A model generated the notes under the pieces. That model made no database searches. It had not been told where the DNA came from and was given only the letters and a program-made list of their open reading frames with translations. The position numbers and the translations under genes were made by a program. 64,000 nt of DNA from contig DATJNA010000095.1 of NCBI GenBank assembly GCA_035508435.1, positions 1 through 64,000 of the forward strand, given 5' to 3'. Positions 25,731-33,750 of this stretch are shown piece by piece (positions within the stretch are counted from its first letter, which is position 1; every line of letters begins with the position of its first letter). Source of the DNA: JASHVB01 sp035508435 (lineage in GTDB: Bacteria; Pseudomonadota; Alphaproteobacteria; Acetobacterales; Acetobacteraceae).

Positions 25731-26993
25731 ATGACCGGTCCCTCACTAGCGAGCCCACGCATGCCCTCCGTTCTTTTCCAAAACTTTCGCTTGCTCGATC
25801 CTCGCCGCAATGAATTGCTCGACGGCATGGAGGTGCTCGTCGAGGACAACCTCGTTCGGGAGGTCTCCGACTGGGCCATCACCGGCATCGGACCGTACCG
25901 CATCGATCTCGGTGGCCGCACGCTGATGCCGGGGCTGATCGACGCGCATATTCACGTCGTGCTCACCGAGGTGAACCTGCGCTTGCTCGCCGACGTGCCA
26001 CTGACATTGCTGGCCGCCAAGGCGTCGGCCTCGATGCGTGCGATGCTGATGCGGGGCTTCACGACGCTGCGCGATACCGGTGGTGCCGACTGGGGCATCA
26101 AGGCCGCCGTCGAGCAAGGCTTGTTCACCGGCCCGCGTTTGTTCATTGCCGGCCAGCCCCTGAGCCAGACCGGCGGCCACGCCGACCACCGCATGCGCAC
26201 CCAAACCACGGTGCTGTGCCCTTGTTGCTCCGGCCTCGCTTGGACGTCGCGCGTTGCCGACGGCGTGCCGGATGTCATCAAGGCGACACGCGATGAGCTG
26301 CGCAAGGGCGCCGACCACATCAAGCTGATGGTCTCGGGCGGTGTTGCGTCGCAGGCCGATCCGTTGGAGAGCCTGCAATACCGCATGGACGAGATCGAAG
26401 CCGCGGTGGAGGAGGCGACGCGCTGGGGCAGCTATGTCTGTGCCCACGCCTACAGCGCCAAGGCGATCGAACGCGCGGTGCGCGGCGGCGTGCGCACGAT
26501 CGAGCATGGCAACCTGATCGATGCGCCCACCGCGAAGCTGATGGCGGAACGCGGCGCCTACATGGTGCCGACGCTGGTCGCCTACGATTCGCTAAAGAAG
26601 CGCGGTTCGGACTATGGGCTGTCCGGCTATTCGCTGGCCAAGAACGAACTGGTGCTGCACGCCGGCCTGCGTTCGCTGGAGATCGCCCGCGCTGCGGGGG
26701 TGAAGATCGGGTTCGGCAGCGATTTGCTCGGGCAATTGCAGAACGACCATACCAACGAGTTCGCCATCCGCCGCGAAGTGATGGGCGCGGCGGACATCAT
26801 CCGTTCGGCGACGCTGGTGAATGCGGGGATCGTGCGCCAGGAAGGCGAGATCGGCGAGATCGTGCCGGGAGCGTTTGCCGACATGCTGGTGGTGGACGGC
26901 GATCCGTATCGCGACCTGGGCTTGCTGCAGAATGAAGGCCGGAATATCAAGGCGATCATGCTGGATGGGAAGTTTGTGAAAAACGAGATTTGA
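25731..26993 (+). CDS. Metal-dependent amidohydrolase (imidazolonepropionase/prolidase-like)
   Basis: A 420-residue amidohydrolase-superfamily enzyme. The metal motif is LMPGLIDAHIHV, with later ligands in KLMVSGGVA (lysine), AHAYSAKAI and EHGNLID (histidines), and GFGSDLLG (aspartate). Members hydrolyse cyclic amides, dipeptides or similar C-N bonds; the substrate is not known. GGGAG lies three bases before ATG 25731; ATG 25761 (MPSVLFQNF) is an alternative that would start exactly at the domain. Confidence 0.87.
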   Translation: MTGPSLASPRMPSVLFQNFRLLDPRRNELLDGMEVLVEDNLVREVSDWAITGIGPYRIDLGGRTLMPGLIDAHIHVVLTEVNLRLLADVPLTLLAAKASASMRAMLMRGFTTLRDTGGADWGIKAAVEQGLFTGPRLFIAGQPLSQTGGHADHRMRTQTTVLCPCCSGLAWTSRVADGVPDVIKATRDELRKGADHIKLMVSGGVASQADPLESLQYRMDEIEAAVEEATRWGSYVCAHAYSAKAIERAVRGGVRTIEHGNLIDAPTAKLMAERGAYMVPTLVAYDSLKKRGSDYGLSGYSLAKNELVLHAGLRSLEIARAAGVKIGFGSDLLGQLQNDHTNEFAIRREVMGAADIIRSATLVNAGIVRQEGEIGEIVPGAFADMLVVDGDPYRDLGLLQNEGRNIKAIMLDGKFVKNEI

Positions 26994-27002
26994 GGGGAGA
27001 TA

Positions 27003-27112
27003 GGTCATTGCGAGGCCCGCAGGCCGCAGCAACCCTGTTCGTGAAGATGCATGAACGGCTCGTGCGCCACTTGACCAAGATTGCTTCGACCCTGACGCGC
27101 CTCGCAATGACA
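27003..27112. repeat. REP-like element
   Basis: The arms GTCATTGCGAGGCCCGC and GCCTCGCAATGACA enclose CAACC and AAGATTGCTTC inner blocks. It belongs to the dispersed family first seen at 3414 and separates the amidohydrolase from the second LLM gene. Confidence 0.8.
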
Positions 27113-27193
27113 TACTGTCCCTCTTGACTCTTCGGCGCCATTGCGGCGGAGTACTCGCCAGTAGCGCGGGGCAGAACCAAGAAATTCGGCATC

Positions 27194-28381
27194 TTGTACG
27201 AACTGCAACTGCCACGCCCATGGGGGCCGGGCGATGAGCAACGGCTGTATCAGAACGCGCTGGAGCAAGTCGAGCTGGCGGATCGGATGGGCTACGACTA
27301 CGCCTGGGAAGTAGAGCATCATTTCCTTGAGGAGTACTCCCATTCCCCCGCCCCCGAAGTGTTCCTCGGCGCCGCCAGCCAGCGGACCAAGAACATCCGG
27401 CTCGGCCACGGCATCGTGCAGCTCACCACCAATCCGCCGCAGCGCGTGGCCGAGCGCATTGCCTGCCTCGATCTCGTGTCCAACGGCCGCGTCGAGATGG
27501 GCACCGGCGAATCCGCCTCCATCACCGAGCTCGGCGGTTTCGGCCGCGAGATGGAGACCAAGCGCGAGGTCTGGGAAGACGCGATTCGCTGCATCATCCC
27601 AATGTTCAAGGACCAGGGAGTCGAGCTCGACACCAAGTGGCACAAGATGCCGATGCGCAACGTGCTGCCCAAGCCGGTGCAGAAGCCGCATCCGCCCCTC
27701 TGGGTCGCTTGCTCGCAGCTCGAAACGATCGAGATGGCCGGGCGGCGCGGCATGGGTGCGCTCGGCTTCCAGTTCCTGTCCGCCGACGCCGCGCATGCCT
27801 GGGTGCACGCCTATTACAACAGCTTCGTCAAGCGGCAGGAGAAGCTGGCCGACTACAACACCAATCCGAACATCGCCCTGGTCAGCTATTTCATGTGCGC
27901 CGAGACCGATGAGGAAGCGCGTCGCCGTGCCGACGGTGCCACGTTCTTCCAGTTTGCCTTGCGCTATTACGGCGCCAGCTCCGGACGCAAGCGCCCCGAT
28001 CCCTACACCGTCAACATGTGGGACGAATACAACAAGTGGAAGCGCGAGAACCCCGAAGCCGCGGCGCGCGCACTGTCGGGCGGCCTGATCGGTTCGCCGG
28101 AGACGCTGCGCCGCAAGCTGCGCCGGTTCGAAACCTCCAACATCGACCAGGTCATCTTGCTCAACCAGGCCGGCAAGAATGCCCATGCGCATATCTGCGA
28201 AAGCCTGGAACTGTTCGCGCGCGAAGTGATGCCGGAGTTCCACGCCAGCGAGCCCGCGCACCAGGACTGGAAGCGCAAGGTGTTGGCCGGCGAAATCGAG
28301 CTGGAGGAGATCGATACGCAGCCGTTCCGCGATCGGTTCGGGCCGAACACGGTGCCGATTCCGCAGGCGGCGGCGGAGTAG
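27194..28381 (+). CDS. LLM-class flavin-dependent oxidoreductase with a lost canonical start
   Basis: A 395-residue luciferase-like enzyme: YELQLPRPWGPGDE, YAWEVEHHFLEEYSHSPAPEVFL, RLGHGIVQLTTNPPQRVAERIA and NGRVEMGTGES are conserved blocks. TTG 27194 is the first usable start, but it has no ribosome site and removes the first beta strand. In frame just upstream the codons at 27179-27193 read K-K-F-G-I, where relatives have M-K-F-G-I; GGGG at 27168-27171 is seven bases from that AAG. Thus the native start seems to have changed from ATG to AAG. The frame is otherwise intact. Substrate unknown. Confidence 0.82.
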   Translation: MYELQLPRPWGPGDEQRLYQNALEQVELADRMGYDYAWEVEHHFLEEYSHSPAPEVFLGAASQRTKNIRLGHGIVQLTTNPPQRVAERIACLDLVSNGRVEMGTGESASITELGGFGREMETKREVWEDAIRCIIPMFKDQGVELDTKWHKMPMRNVLPKPVQKPHPPLWVACSQLETIEMAGRRGMGALGFQFLSADAAHAWVHAYYNSFVKRQEKLADYNTNPNIALVSYFMCAETDEEARRRADGATFFQFALRYYGASSGRKRPDPYTVNMWDEYNKWKRENPEAAARALSGGLIGSPETLRRKLRRFETSNIDQVILLNQAGKNAHAHICESLELFAREVMPEFHASEPAHQDWKRKVLAGEIELEEIDTQPFRDRFGPNTVPIPQAAAE

Positions 28382-28391
28382 CGCCCTCAAT

Positions 28392-28515
28392 TGTCATTGC
28401 GGGGCCCCGCAGGGGCCGCAGCAACCTCGGTCGTGCGGGTGCTTAATCCCGCGTGCATCCCACGACCGAGGTTGCCGCGTCCCGCCACGCTACGCTGGCG
28501 GTCCTCGCATTGACA
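28392..28515. repeat. REP-like element overlapping the 3' end of serB
   Basis: Arms TGTCATTGCGGGGCCCC and GGTCCTCGCATTGACA with inner CAACCTCGGTCG / CGACCGAGGTTG blocks. The right arm covers the last codons and TAG of serB on the reverse strand (to 28490). Confidence 0.85.
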
Positions 28516-29386
28516 TCGGGACGATGTCCTCCCCCCGATATCCCTGCGCGAACAGCAGCGCACGCAGGCCGGCATGATCCACGCGCGCCTGCGCTGCCGC
28601 GGCGACGATCGGCTTGGCGCGGAACGCCACGCCGAGACCGGCGGCGCGCAGCATGTCCAAATCGTTCGCGCCGTCGCCCACCGCCAGCGTCGCCGCCAGG
28701 GGCAGGCCACGTTCCGCCGCCAGTGTGGTCAGCGTATGCAGCTTGGTGTCCCGGTCGAGGATTGGCTCGGCGACTCGCCCGGTCAGGACCGCGCCGTCAT
28801 CCAGCAGCACATTGGAGCGATGCAGGTCGAAGCCGCACGCCGCGGCAACGCGTGAGGTGAAGAAGCTGAAGCCGCCGGAAACCAGCACCGCATAGGCGCC
28901 GTGCGCACGCATCGTCGCGACCAGTTCCTGCGCCCCATCGGTCAGGCGCACGCGCTGCCAGGTGCGTTCAAGCGCGTCCACGCGGAGGCCGCGGAGCATC
29001 GCCACGCGCTCGCGCAGGGCAGCCTTGAAATCCAGTTCGCCATTCATCGCGCGCGCGGTGATCGCGGCGATGCGGTCTTTCAATCCAGCGAAATCGGCCA
29101 GTTCGTCGAGCGTCTCGCCGGTTACGATCGTGCTGTCCATGTCGGCCACGAGCAATCGCTTGCGGCGGTTCTCGGTCGGGGTGGCGATGGCATCGATGGG
29201 TAGGTCGCGCAGAGCATCGCGCACGATTGCCGTGTCGGGAGGCGCAGTCAGCGGAATTTCGGCCGCCTCTCCAGGCGAAAGAACGATGGGATCGCCGCCG
29301 CCGACCGCCTCGTGCACGCGCGCGATGATCGCCGGAGTCAGCGCAGTCGCGTTGCGGTCGACGACCAACGTAAGGACATGCGGCAT
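28490..29386 (-). CDS. serB: Phosphoserine phosphatase
   Basis: SerB removes phosphate from 3-phosphoserine, the last step of serine synthesis. The 298-residue protein has a small N-terminal domain and the HAD core: motif I LLVADMDSTIV (nucleophile aspartate), motif II LVSGGFSFF, motif III with lysine in DTKLHTL, and motif IV AVGDGANDLDML. ATG 29386 (MPHVLTLV) is chosen; the longer frame runs into repeat sequence. Its last residues (MSMRGPPA) and stop are encoded by the REP-like element. Confidence 0.95.
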   Translation of the reverse strand: MPHVLTLVVDRNATALTPAIIARVHEAVGGGDPIVLSPGEAAEIPLTAPPDTAIVRDALRDLPIDAIATPTENRRKRLLVADMDSTIVTGETLDELADFAGLKDRIAAITARAMNGELDFKAALRERVAMLRGLRVDALERTWQRVRLTDGAQELVATMRAHGAYAVLVSGGFSFFTSRVAAACGFDLHRSNVLLDDGAVLTGRVAEPILDRDTKLHTLTTLAAERGLPLAATLAVGDGANDLDMLRAAGLGVAFRAKPIVAAAAQARVDHAGLRALLFAQGYRGEDIVPMSMRGPPA

Positions 29387-29419
29387 GTGGCTCGTGTGGC
29401 AGCAGGCGAATGGGCAAGA

Positions 29420-29525
29420 CGTTCCCCCCTCCCCTCGCGGGAGGGGGCTGGGGGGTGCGGACAGCCAAAATGGTGGTTGTACGGACGCCTCCCCCAACCC
29501 CCTCCCGCAAGAGGAGGGGGAGTCT
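29420..29525. repeat. Second family of GC-rich inverted repeat
   Basis: CCCCTCGCGGGAGGGGGCTGG near 29429 and CCAACCCCCTCCCGCAAGAGG near 29493 form an imperfect inverted repeat around a spacer with CAAAATGG. It differs from the CATTGCGAGG family and lies between serB and the aminotransferase. Confidence 0.65.
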
Positions 29526-29538
29526 CTGTCCGCGTCGG

Positions 29539-30687
29539 CTACTGCGCTACCTCCCGAAACGCTTCGATGAACCGATCCACATCCGCCGCGTCGTTATAGA
29601 CGTGCGGACTGACGCGCAGCCGGCCCAGCCGCACCGCGGCGTAGACCTGCGCAGCGGCCAGACGCTCGCCGAGGCCCTGCGGCATGCCATTGGGAAAGCC
29701 CAGGCTCAGGATATGGGGTGCGCGCAATCGACGCTCGGGCACCTCCACGGCGTTGTCGCGCAATCCATCGGCCAGCCGATCGGTCAGCATCCGCAGTCGT
29801 TCGCCGATGGCCTGCCATCCCCATGCCGCCACTTGCTCCATCCCGATCGCTGCCATCTCCAGCGAGACGAAGAAATCGCGCTCCCCCATGTCGAACCGGC
29901 GTGCCCCATCGACATAGGCGAGATCACGCAGATACGGCGCTTGCTCCGAATTCACCGCCCGCCGAGCGGCACCGGTTTGCTCAAGCGGCTCGCCTTGCTG
30001 ATGGCGTTTGGCGACGTACAGGAACGCCCGCCCGTACGGCCCGAGCGCCCATTTATAAGTCGGGAACGCGACGAAATCCGGCTCCAGCGCCTGCACGTCC
30101 AGCCCCATCACTCCCGCCGCATGCGTTGCATCGATCAGCAGCGCCGCGCCATGGCGGCGCAGCGACGCGACAACACGCGACAGATCCACAGCGCAGCCAT
30201 CCGACCAATGCACGCAGGAGATCGAGGCGAGAGCGACCGGCGGCGCGCCGGGCCGTTCGATCGCCTCCAGCAATATCGCGGTCCAATCCCCGTCGCCCGG
30301 CTGCGGCACCGTCTCGATCCGCCAGTCCGCTCGCGCGGCGCGGGTGCGCCATTCCAGCACCGGCGAGATATGGTCGTCCTGCAACACCAGCACGCGAGAA
30401 CCAGGCGGAGGCGAGAGCAGTTTTCCCGCGGTGGCAACTCCGTAGCTGACCGATGGAGTCAGTGCGATGTCCGTCGGGTCGGCGTTGATCAACGCGGCGG
30501 CGGCACGGCGAACTCGATCGACCTGACTCTGCTGGAAATCGGCCGGCACCCTCCATGGCTGGCCCTTGCGCGCCATGGCGGCGCGTCCCGCTGCCATCGC
30601 GGCGAGCGGCAGCGGGCTCCAGGACGCGGCGTTCAGGTAGCAGACCTCACGCGGGATATCGAACAAGTGGCGTTGCGATGGCAGCAT
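29539..30687 (-). CDS. Class V aminotransferase-fold PLP enzyme
   Basis: A 382-residue fold-type I PLP protein: VCYLNAASWSPLP at the N terminus, VASLRRHGAALLIDATHAAGV with the PLP-binding aspartate, and the Schiff-base lysine in FPTYKWALGPYG. The family contains cysteine desulfurases, kynureninases and isopenicillin-N epimerase-like enzymes; no SufS-type catalytic cysteine loop is seen, so desulfurase activity is unlikely. It is followed (upstream in transcription) by a cupin gene 25 bases away. Confidence 0.85.
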   Translation of the reverse strand: MLPSQRHLFDIPREVCYLNAASWSPLPLAAMAAGRAAMARKGQPWRVPADFQQSQVDRVRRAAAALINADPTDIALTPSVSYGVATAGKLLSPPPGSRVLVLQDDHISPVLEWRTRAARADWRIETVPQPGDGDWTAILLEAIERPGAPPVALASISCVHWSDGCAVDLSRVVASLRRHGAALLIDATHAAGVMGLDVQALEPDFVAFPTYKWALGPYGRAFLYVAKRHQQGEPLEQTGAARRAVNSEQAPYLRDLAYVDGARRFDMGERDFFVSLEMAAIGMEQVAAWGWQAIGERLRMLTDRLADGLRDNAVEVPERRLRAPHILSLGFPNGMPQGLGERLAAAQVYAAVRLGRLRVSPHVYNDAADVDRFIEAFREVAQ

Positions 30688-30712
30688 GGGCGGCGGCTTT
30701 CCCTCGCGATCT

Positions 30713-31183
30713 TCAGAACGGCCTGCCGTCCTTGCGGGTGAAGTGGGGCGTGCCGTCCGGCTGCACTTCCAGATGCATGTCGATATCCGGATAGGTCACG
30801 ACGTCATCCGGTGTGCGATCGCCAATCACCAGCAGCAGCACATCTCGCTCGGATCGATTCAGGAAGCGATGCGCATTGCCGGTGCCGGCGGGGAAGCCGG
30901 CGCACATGCCGGCTTGCAGCGTCTCGGCGCCGGCATTCGTCTCCAGCACGACTTCGCCTTGCAGCACGTAAATGAACTCGTCCTGCCTGAGGTGGGCGTG
31001 ACGAGACGAGGATTGCCCGCCCGGCACGATGCGCGTCAGGTTCACGCCGAAATTTGTCAGGCCCGCATGGTCGCCGAGCCGGCGATTCCAGCGCTGCTGA
31101 TTGGCGGCACGATAGGGCTCCGGGTAGCCGGTGGCATTGCTCTCCGGCAGCGTCATCGGGTCGAAGCCGGAAGTATCCGGCAT
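30713..31183 (-). CDS. Cupin-domain protein (paralogue of the 18.1 kb cupin)
   Basis: A 156-residue cupin: NFGVNLTRIVPGGQSSSRHAH, QDEFIYVLQGEVVLETNAG (motif 1) and GMCAGFPAGTGNAHRFLN (motif 2), ending HFTRKDGRPF. Metal ligands are the histidines in RHAH, the glutamate in DEFIYVL and the histidine in NAHRFL. It shares several blocks with the cupin at 18126-18599. AGGAGG upstream of the ATG. It probably shares a transcript with the downstream PLP enzyme. Confidence 0.85.
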   Translation of the reverse strand: MPDTSGFDPMTLPESNATGYPEPYRAANQQRWNRRLGDHAGLTNFGVNLTRIVPGGQSSSRHAHLRQDEFIYVLQGEVVLETNAGAETLQAGMCAGFPAGTGNAHRFLNRSERDVLLLVIGDRTPDDVVTYPDIDMHLEVQPDGTPHFTRKDGRPF

Positions 31184-31202
31184 GGTTGCTGTCCTCCTGA
31201 GC

Positions 31203-31297
31203 CGGCCTGCATCACCCTAACCGGCCTGAATCACTCCAAGCGGCCTGAATCACTCCAAGCGGCCTGCATCACTCCAAGCGGCCTGCATCTCACCCGG
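31203..31297. repeat. Tandem array, 19 bp units, five copies
   Basis: Five units of 19 bases, typical unit CGGCCTGAATCACTCCAAG, fill the gap between the msrQ stop and the cupin. The unit at 31279-31297 contains the msrQ stop (TGA on the reverse strand), and other units retain a TGA at the same place. Confidence 0.88.
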
Positions 31298-32144
31298 CCC
31301 GCGCCACCGCGACACGGCGGCCTCGCCGCAAGATCGGTGCGATCCGCCGGCCCAGAATGACGAGGCCAAGCGCCAATGTCACCAGCGCCACGTAATGCGC
31401 CGGACGCAGCCCGAAGTGCAGTGTCTCGTTCGCCGCCAGCACGCGCCACGGATTGATATGCGTGTTGATTGCGTACCAGCCGAACTCGATGAAGGCGGCG
31501 GCGCAGCCCGACAGCACGGCCAGCAGAGGATAGATCGCGACGGGGCGTTGCCAGCGCATCGGCAAGGCGCGCCACAGCATCAGCCACACATAGAGGCCGG
31601 CGACGAACACGGGCTCCGATACGTTGGCCTTCGACTGGATGAAATAATGCAGCAGCGCGACGGCGGCGAGCGGATAGGCCAGCCGGTGCAGCCGCTTCCA
31701 CCAGCGCCCCATGCGGCGGATCGCGCCGTCGGTCGAGGTGACGCCGAGCGCGACCAGGCCAAGCAAAACAACGAATCCGATGGTCAGGTAGAAGCGATGC
31801 ACGATCTCGGAGGCAACCACCACCAGGTCGCCCTTCTGCTGCACGATGTACAGCGAGAAATGCACCACGGCGTAGGCCAGCGCGGTCAGCCCCAGCATGC
31901 GCCGCACCAGCAGCAATTTGCCCCAGTCCAGCGCCGCGCGCAGCGGCGTGACGGAGAGGGCGATCAGAAGGAAGCGGATTGCCCACAGGCCGATCTCGTG
32001 GATCGCCTCGTTGATCGGCCGCGCGCCGAGATTGTCCTCGGCCCACCACACCGCCGTCAGCAGGCCGGGGACACAGACGGTGGCAAGCACCGCCGCCTTG
32101 AACGGCAGGAACCTGCCTCGTCGGTCACGCCAGGGAACCATCAT
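31290..32144 (-). CDS. msrQ: Protein-methionine-sulfoxide reductase heme-binding subunit MsrQ
   Basis: A 284-residue membrane protein with about six hydrophobic segments and the ferric-reductase-like layout of MsrQ: EIGLWAIRFLLIALSVTPL, LLLVRRMLGLTALAYAVVHF (heme histidine), GRWWKRLHRLAYPLAAVALLHYF (two more histidines). MsrQ passes electrons from the quinone pool to periplasmic MsrP, which repairs oxidised methionines. No msrP is present in the window; the upstream gene is an unrelated exported protein. GGAGGT lies eight bases before ATG 32144. Confidence 0.9.
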   Translation of the reverse strand: MMVPWRDRRGRFLPFKAAVLATVCVPGLLTAVWWAEDNLGARPINEAIHEIGLWAIRFLLIALSVTPLRAALDWGKLLLVRRMLGLTALAYAVVHFSLYIVQQKGDLVVVASEIVHRFYLTIGFVVLLGLVALGVTSTDGAIRRMGRWWKRLHRLAYPLAAVALLHYFIQSKANVSEPVFVAGLYVWLMLWRALPMRWQRPVAIYPLLAVLSGCAAAFIEFGWYAINTHINPWRVLAANETLHFGLRPAHYVALVTLALGLVILGRRIAPILRRGRRVAVARAG

Positions 32145-32250
32145 TGCCGACCACCTCCGGCTGCGCATGTGGGTGCTGGCGATCGCTCTGCCAGCGATAT
32201 CGCGTATCGGTCCCGGCCAACGGGGGGGCGTTACAGACCTGTCCGAAGGT

Positions 32251-32862
32251 TCATCTGTTGGGCGGCGGCATGGGCATGCCATGCGCCATGGCGGCAATGT
32301 CCATCTTCTGGTAGCCGGGCGGTGGAGCGAACAAGTCGGCCGATTGCGGACCGTAGGCGACGCTGACGGCTTCCAGGCCGCCATTCGGCTGGCCGGGATC
32401 GTCGCTCTTGGCGCGCAGCAGCACGCCGTCGCTGCTGATGCAGACCTTGCCGCTGTGGCCCTCCCGCTGTGCCTCATACACGGTGCAGCTAATGCCCGCG
32501 ACGGTGTCGCTGCCGATGCGGGACAAGGTGGCACCGGTGGTGTCGAACGTCATGATCCGCTTCGGATCGTACAGCATGTCCATGTACATGTGCTGCGGCT
32601 GCATCACGATGGTCATGCGCCCCGCGGTCCGGTCGACAATGGAGAAGTTCGGCTGGCCTGTCGGCTCGATGCGGATCTTGGTGCCCGCGTCGGTGAAGTA
32701 CATGCGGACCGTGTCGGAGCGATGATCGCCCGGCCGCGTGTTGTCCACGTGATAGGTCACCGCGACGTCGCGGCTGGGCTGGAACAGCGGCTGGCTCTGC
32801 GCCGTGGCGGCCAGCACCGTCGCGATCAGGGCGGCGGTCAGAGCCGTAGTCTTGCCAATCAT
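32251..32862 (-). CDS. DUF4412-like exported protein
   Basis: A 203-residue protein with a signal peptide (MIGKTTALTAALIATVLAATAQS) and a beta-rich mature domain: YHVDNTRPGDHRSDTVRMYF, QPQHMYMDMLYDP, GISCTVYEAQREG and VCISSDGVLLRAK. This pattern resembles the DUF4412 group of periplasmic proteins with unknown role. The tail is Met/Pro-rich. It lies upstream of msrQ on the same strand, with a 106-base gap, and may share its transcript. Confidence 0.65.
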   Translation of the reverse strand: MIGKTTALTAALIATVLAATAQSQPLFQPSRDVAVTYHVDNTRPGDHRSDTVRMYFTDAGTKIRIEPTGQPNFSIVDRTAGRMTIVMQPQHMYMDMLYDPKRIMTFDTTGATLSRIGSDTVAGISCTVYEAQREGHSGKVCISSDGVLLRAKSDDPGQPNGGLEAVSVAYGPQSADLFAPPPGYQKMDIAAMAHGMPMPPPNR

Positions 32863-32922
32863 GTGGTTTGGCGTCCCCTAGTTACGGTTGGCTGCCGTGT
32901 GTCGTCCCTCGGCCGCGCGGGG

Positions 32923-33591
32923 TCAATGTGGCGTCAGCGCGCGAATGGCCGCGTCAAGTTGCGGCGGTCCCGGCGCAGGCAGCCACTGCGCCTGGACTTC
33001 CAGCGCGAGGTTGAGCCGTGCCTTGTATTGCTCGCGCGGAATTTCGATGGCGCCGAACTGGGTGAGATGCTCCGTGACGAACTGCGTATCGAGCAACCGG
33101 AAGCCGCCGAGGCGCAGCCGCGCCACCAGATGCACCAGCGCCACCTTGGACGCATCGGTGACGAAGCTGAACATGCTCTCGCCGAAGAAGGCGCCGCCGA
33201 TCGCGACGCCGTAGAGGCCGCCGACCAGGATGCCGGCCTGGCGGCATTCCACCGAATGCGCATAGCCCAGACGATGCAGCTCCGAGAACAAACGCTCGAT
33301 CTGGGTGTTGATCCAGGTGTCCTCGCGGCCGGGAACCGGGGTGGCACAGGCGGCGATGGTGGCGGGAAAGTCGCGATCCGCCGACACCTCGAAGGTATCG
33401 GCCAGGACGGTGCGGCGCAGCCGGCGCGGCAGGTGGAAGCGGTCGAGCGGCAGGATGCCGCGGCGCTCCGGGTCCAGCCAGAACAAGCGGTCGCCTCGAC
33501 GTGTCTCCGCCATGGGGAATAGCCCGTGGCGGTAGGCTCGCAGCATCAGCTCCGGCGTGATCTCGAGCACACGACGCGACATGACAGCCAT
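32923..33591 (-). CDS. aat: Leucyl/phenylalanyl-tRNA--protein transferase
   Basis: Aat adds Leu or Phe to proteins with N-terminal Arg or Lys, marking them for ClpS/ClpAP degradation. The 222-residue protein shows AYRHGLFPMAETR, FWLDPERRGILPLD, DTWINTQ, YAHSVECR, LVGGLYGVAIGGAFFGESMFS and LLDTQFVTEHLTQFGA, all family signatures. ATG 33591 or 33582 could be the start; neither has a strong ribosome site. Confidence 0.95.
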   Translation of the reverse strand: MAVMSRRVLEITPELMLRAYRHGLFPMAETRRGDRLFWLDPERRGILPLDRFHLPRRLRRTVLADTFEVSADRDFPATIAACATPVPGREDTWINTQIERLFSELHRLGYAHSVECRQAGILVGGLYGVAIGGAFFGESMFSFVTDASKVALVHLVARLRLGGFRLLDTQFVTEHLTQFGAIEIPREQYKARLNLALEVQAQWLPAPGPPQLDAAIRALTPH

Positions 33592-33750
33592 TGTGCGGCG
33601 GACGGGGGCGCGAAGGGAAGCGTCGGTTGTTGGCTGAGTTTCATCTCACAGCGAGCCGGCGGGATCGGCCTTCGGCGGCCGATGCGAGGCTAGTTCAAGG
33701 TATCTATCAGGCGTGTTTCGTGCGCATTGACGCTGCCGTGCGTCGCATGC

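Noticed and set aside
29410..30741. 443-residue forward frame opposite the class V aminotransferase
   Set aside because: Antisense shadow; the reverse strand has a full PLP-enzyme with its lysine motif.
31897..33522. 541-residue forward frame opposite msrQ, the DUF4412-like gene and aat
   Set aside because: It crosses three real reverse-strand genes; the product is compositionally biased and unrelated to any family.
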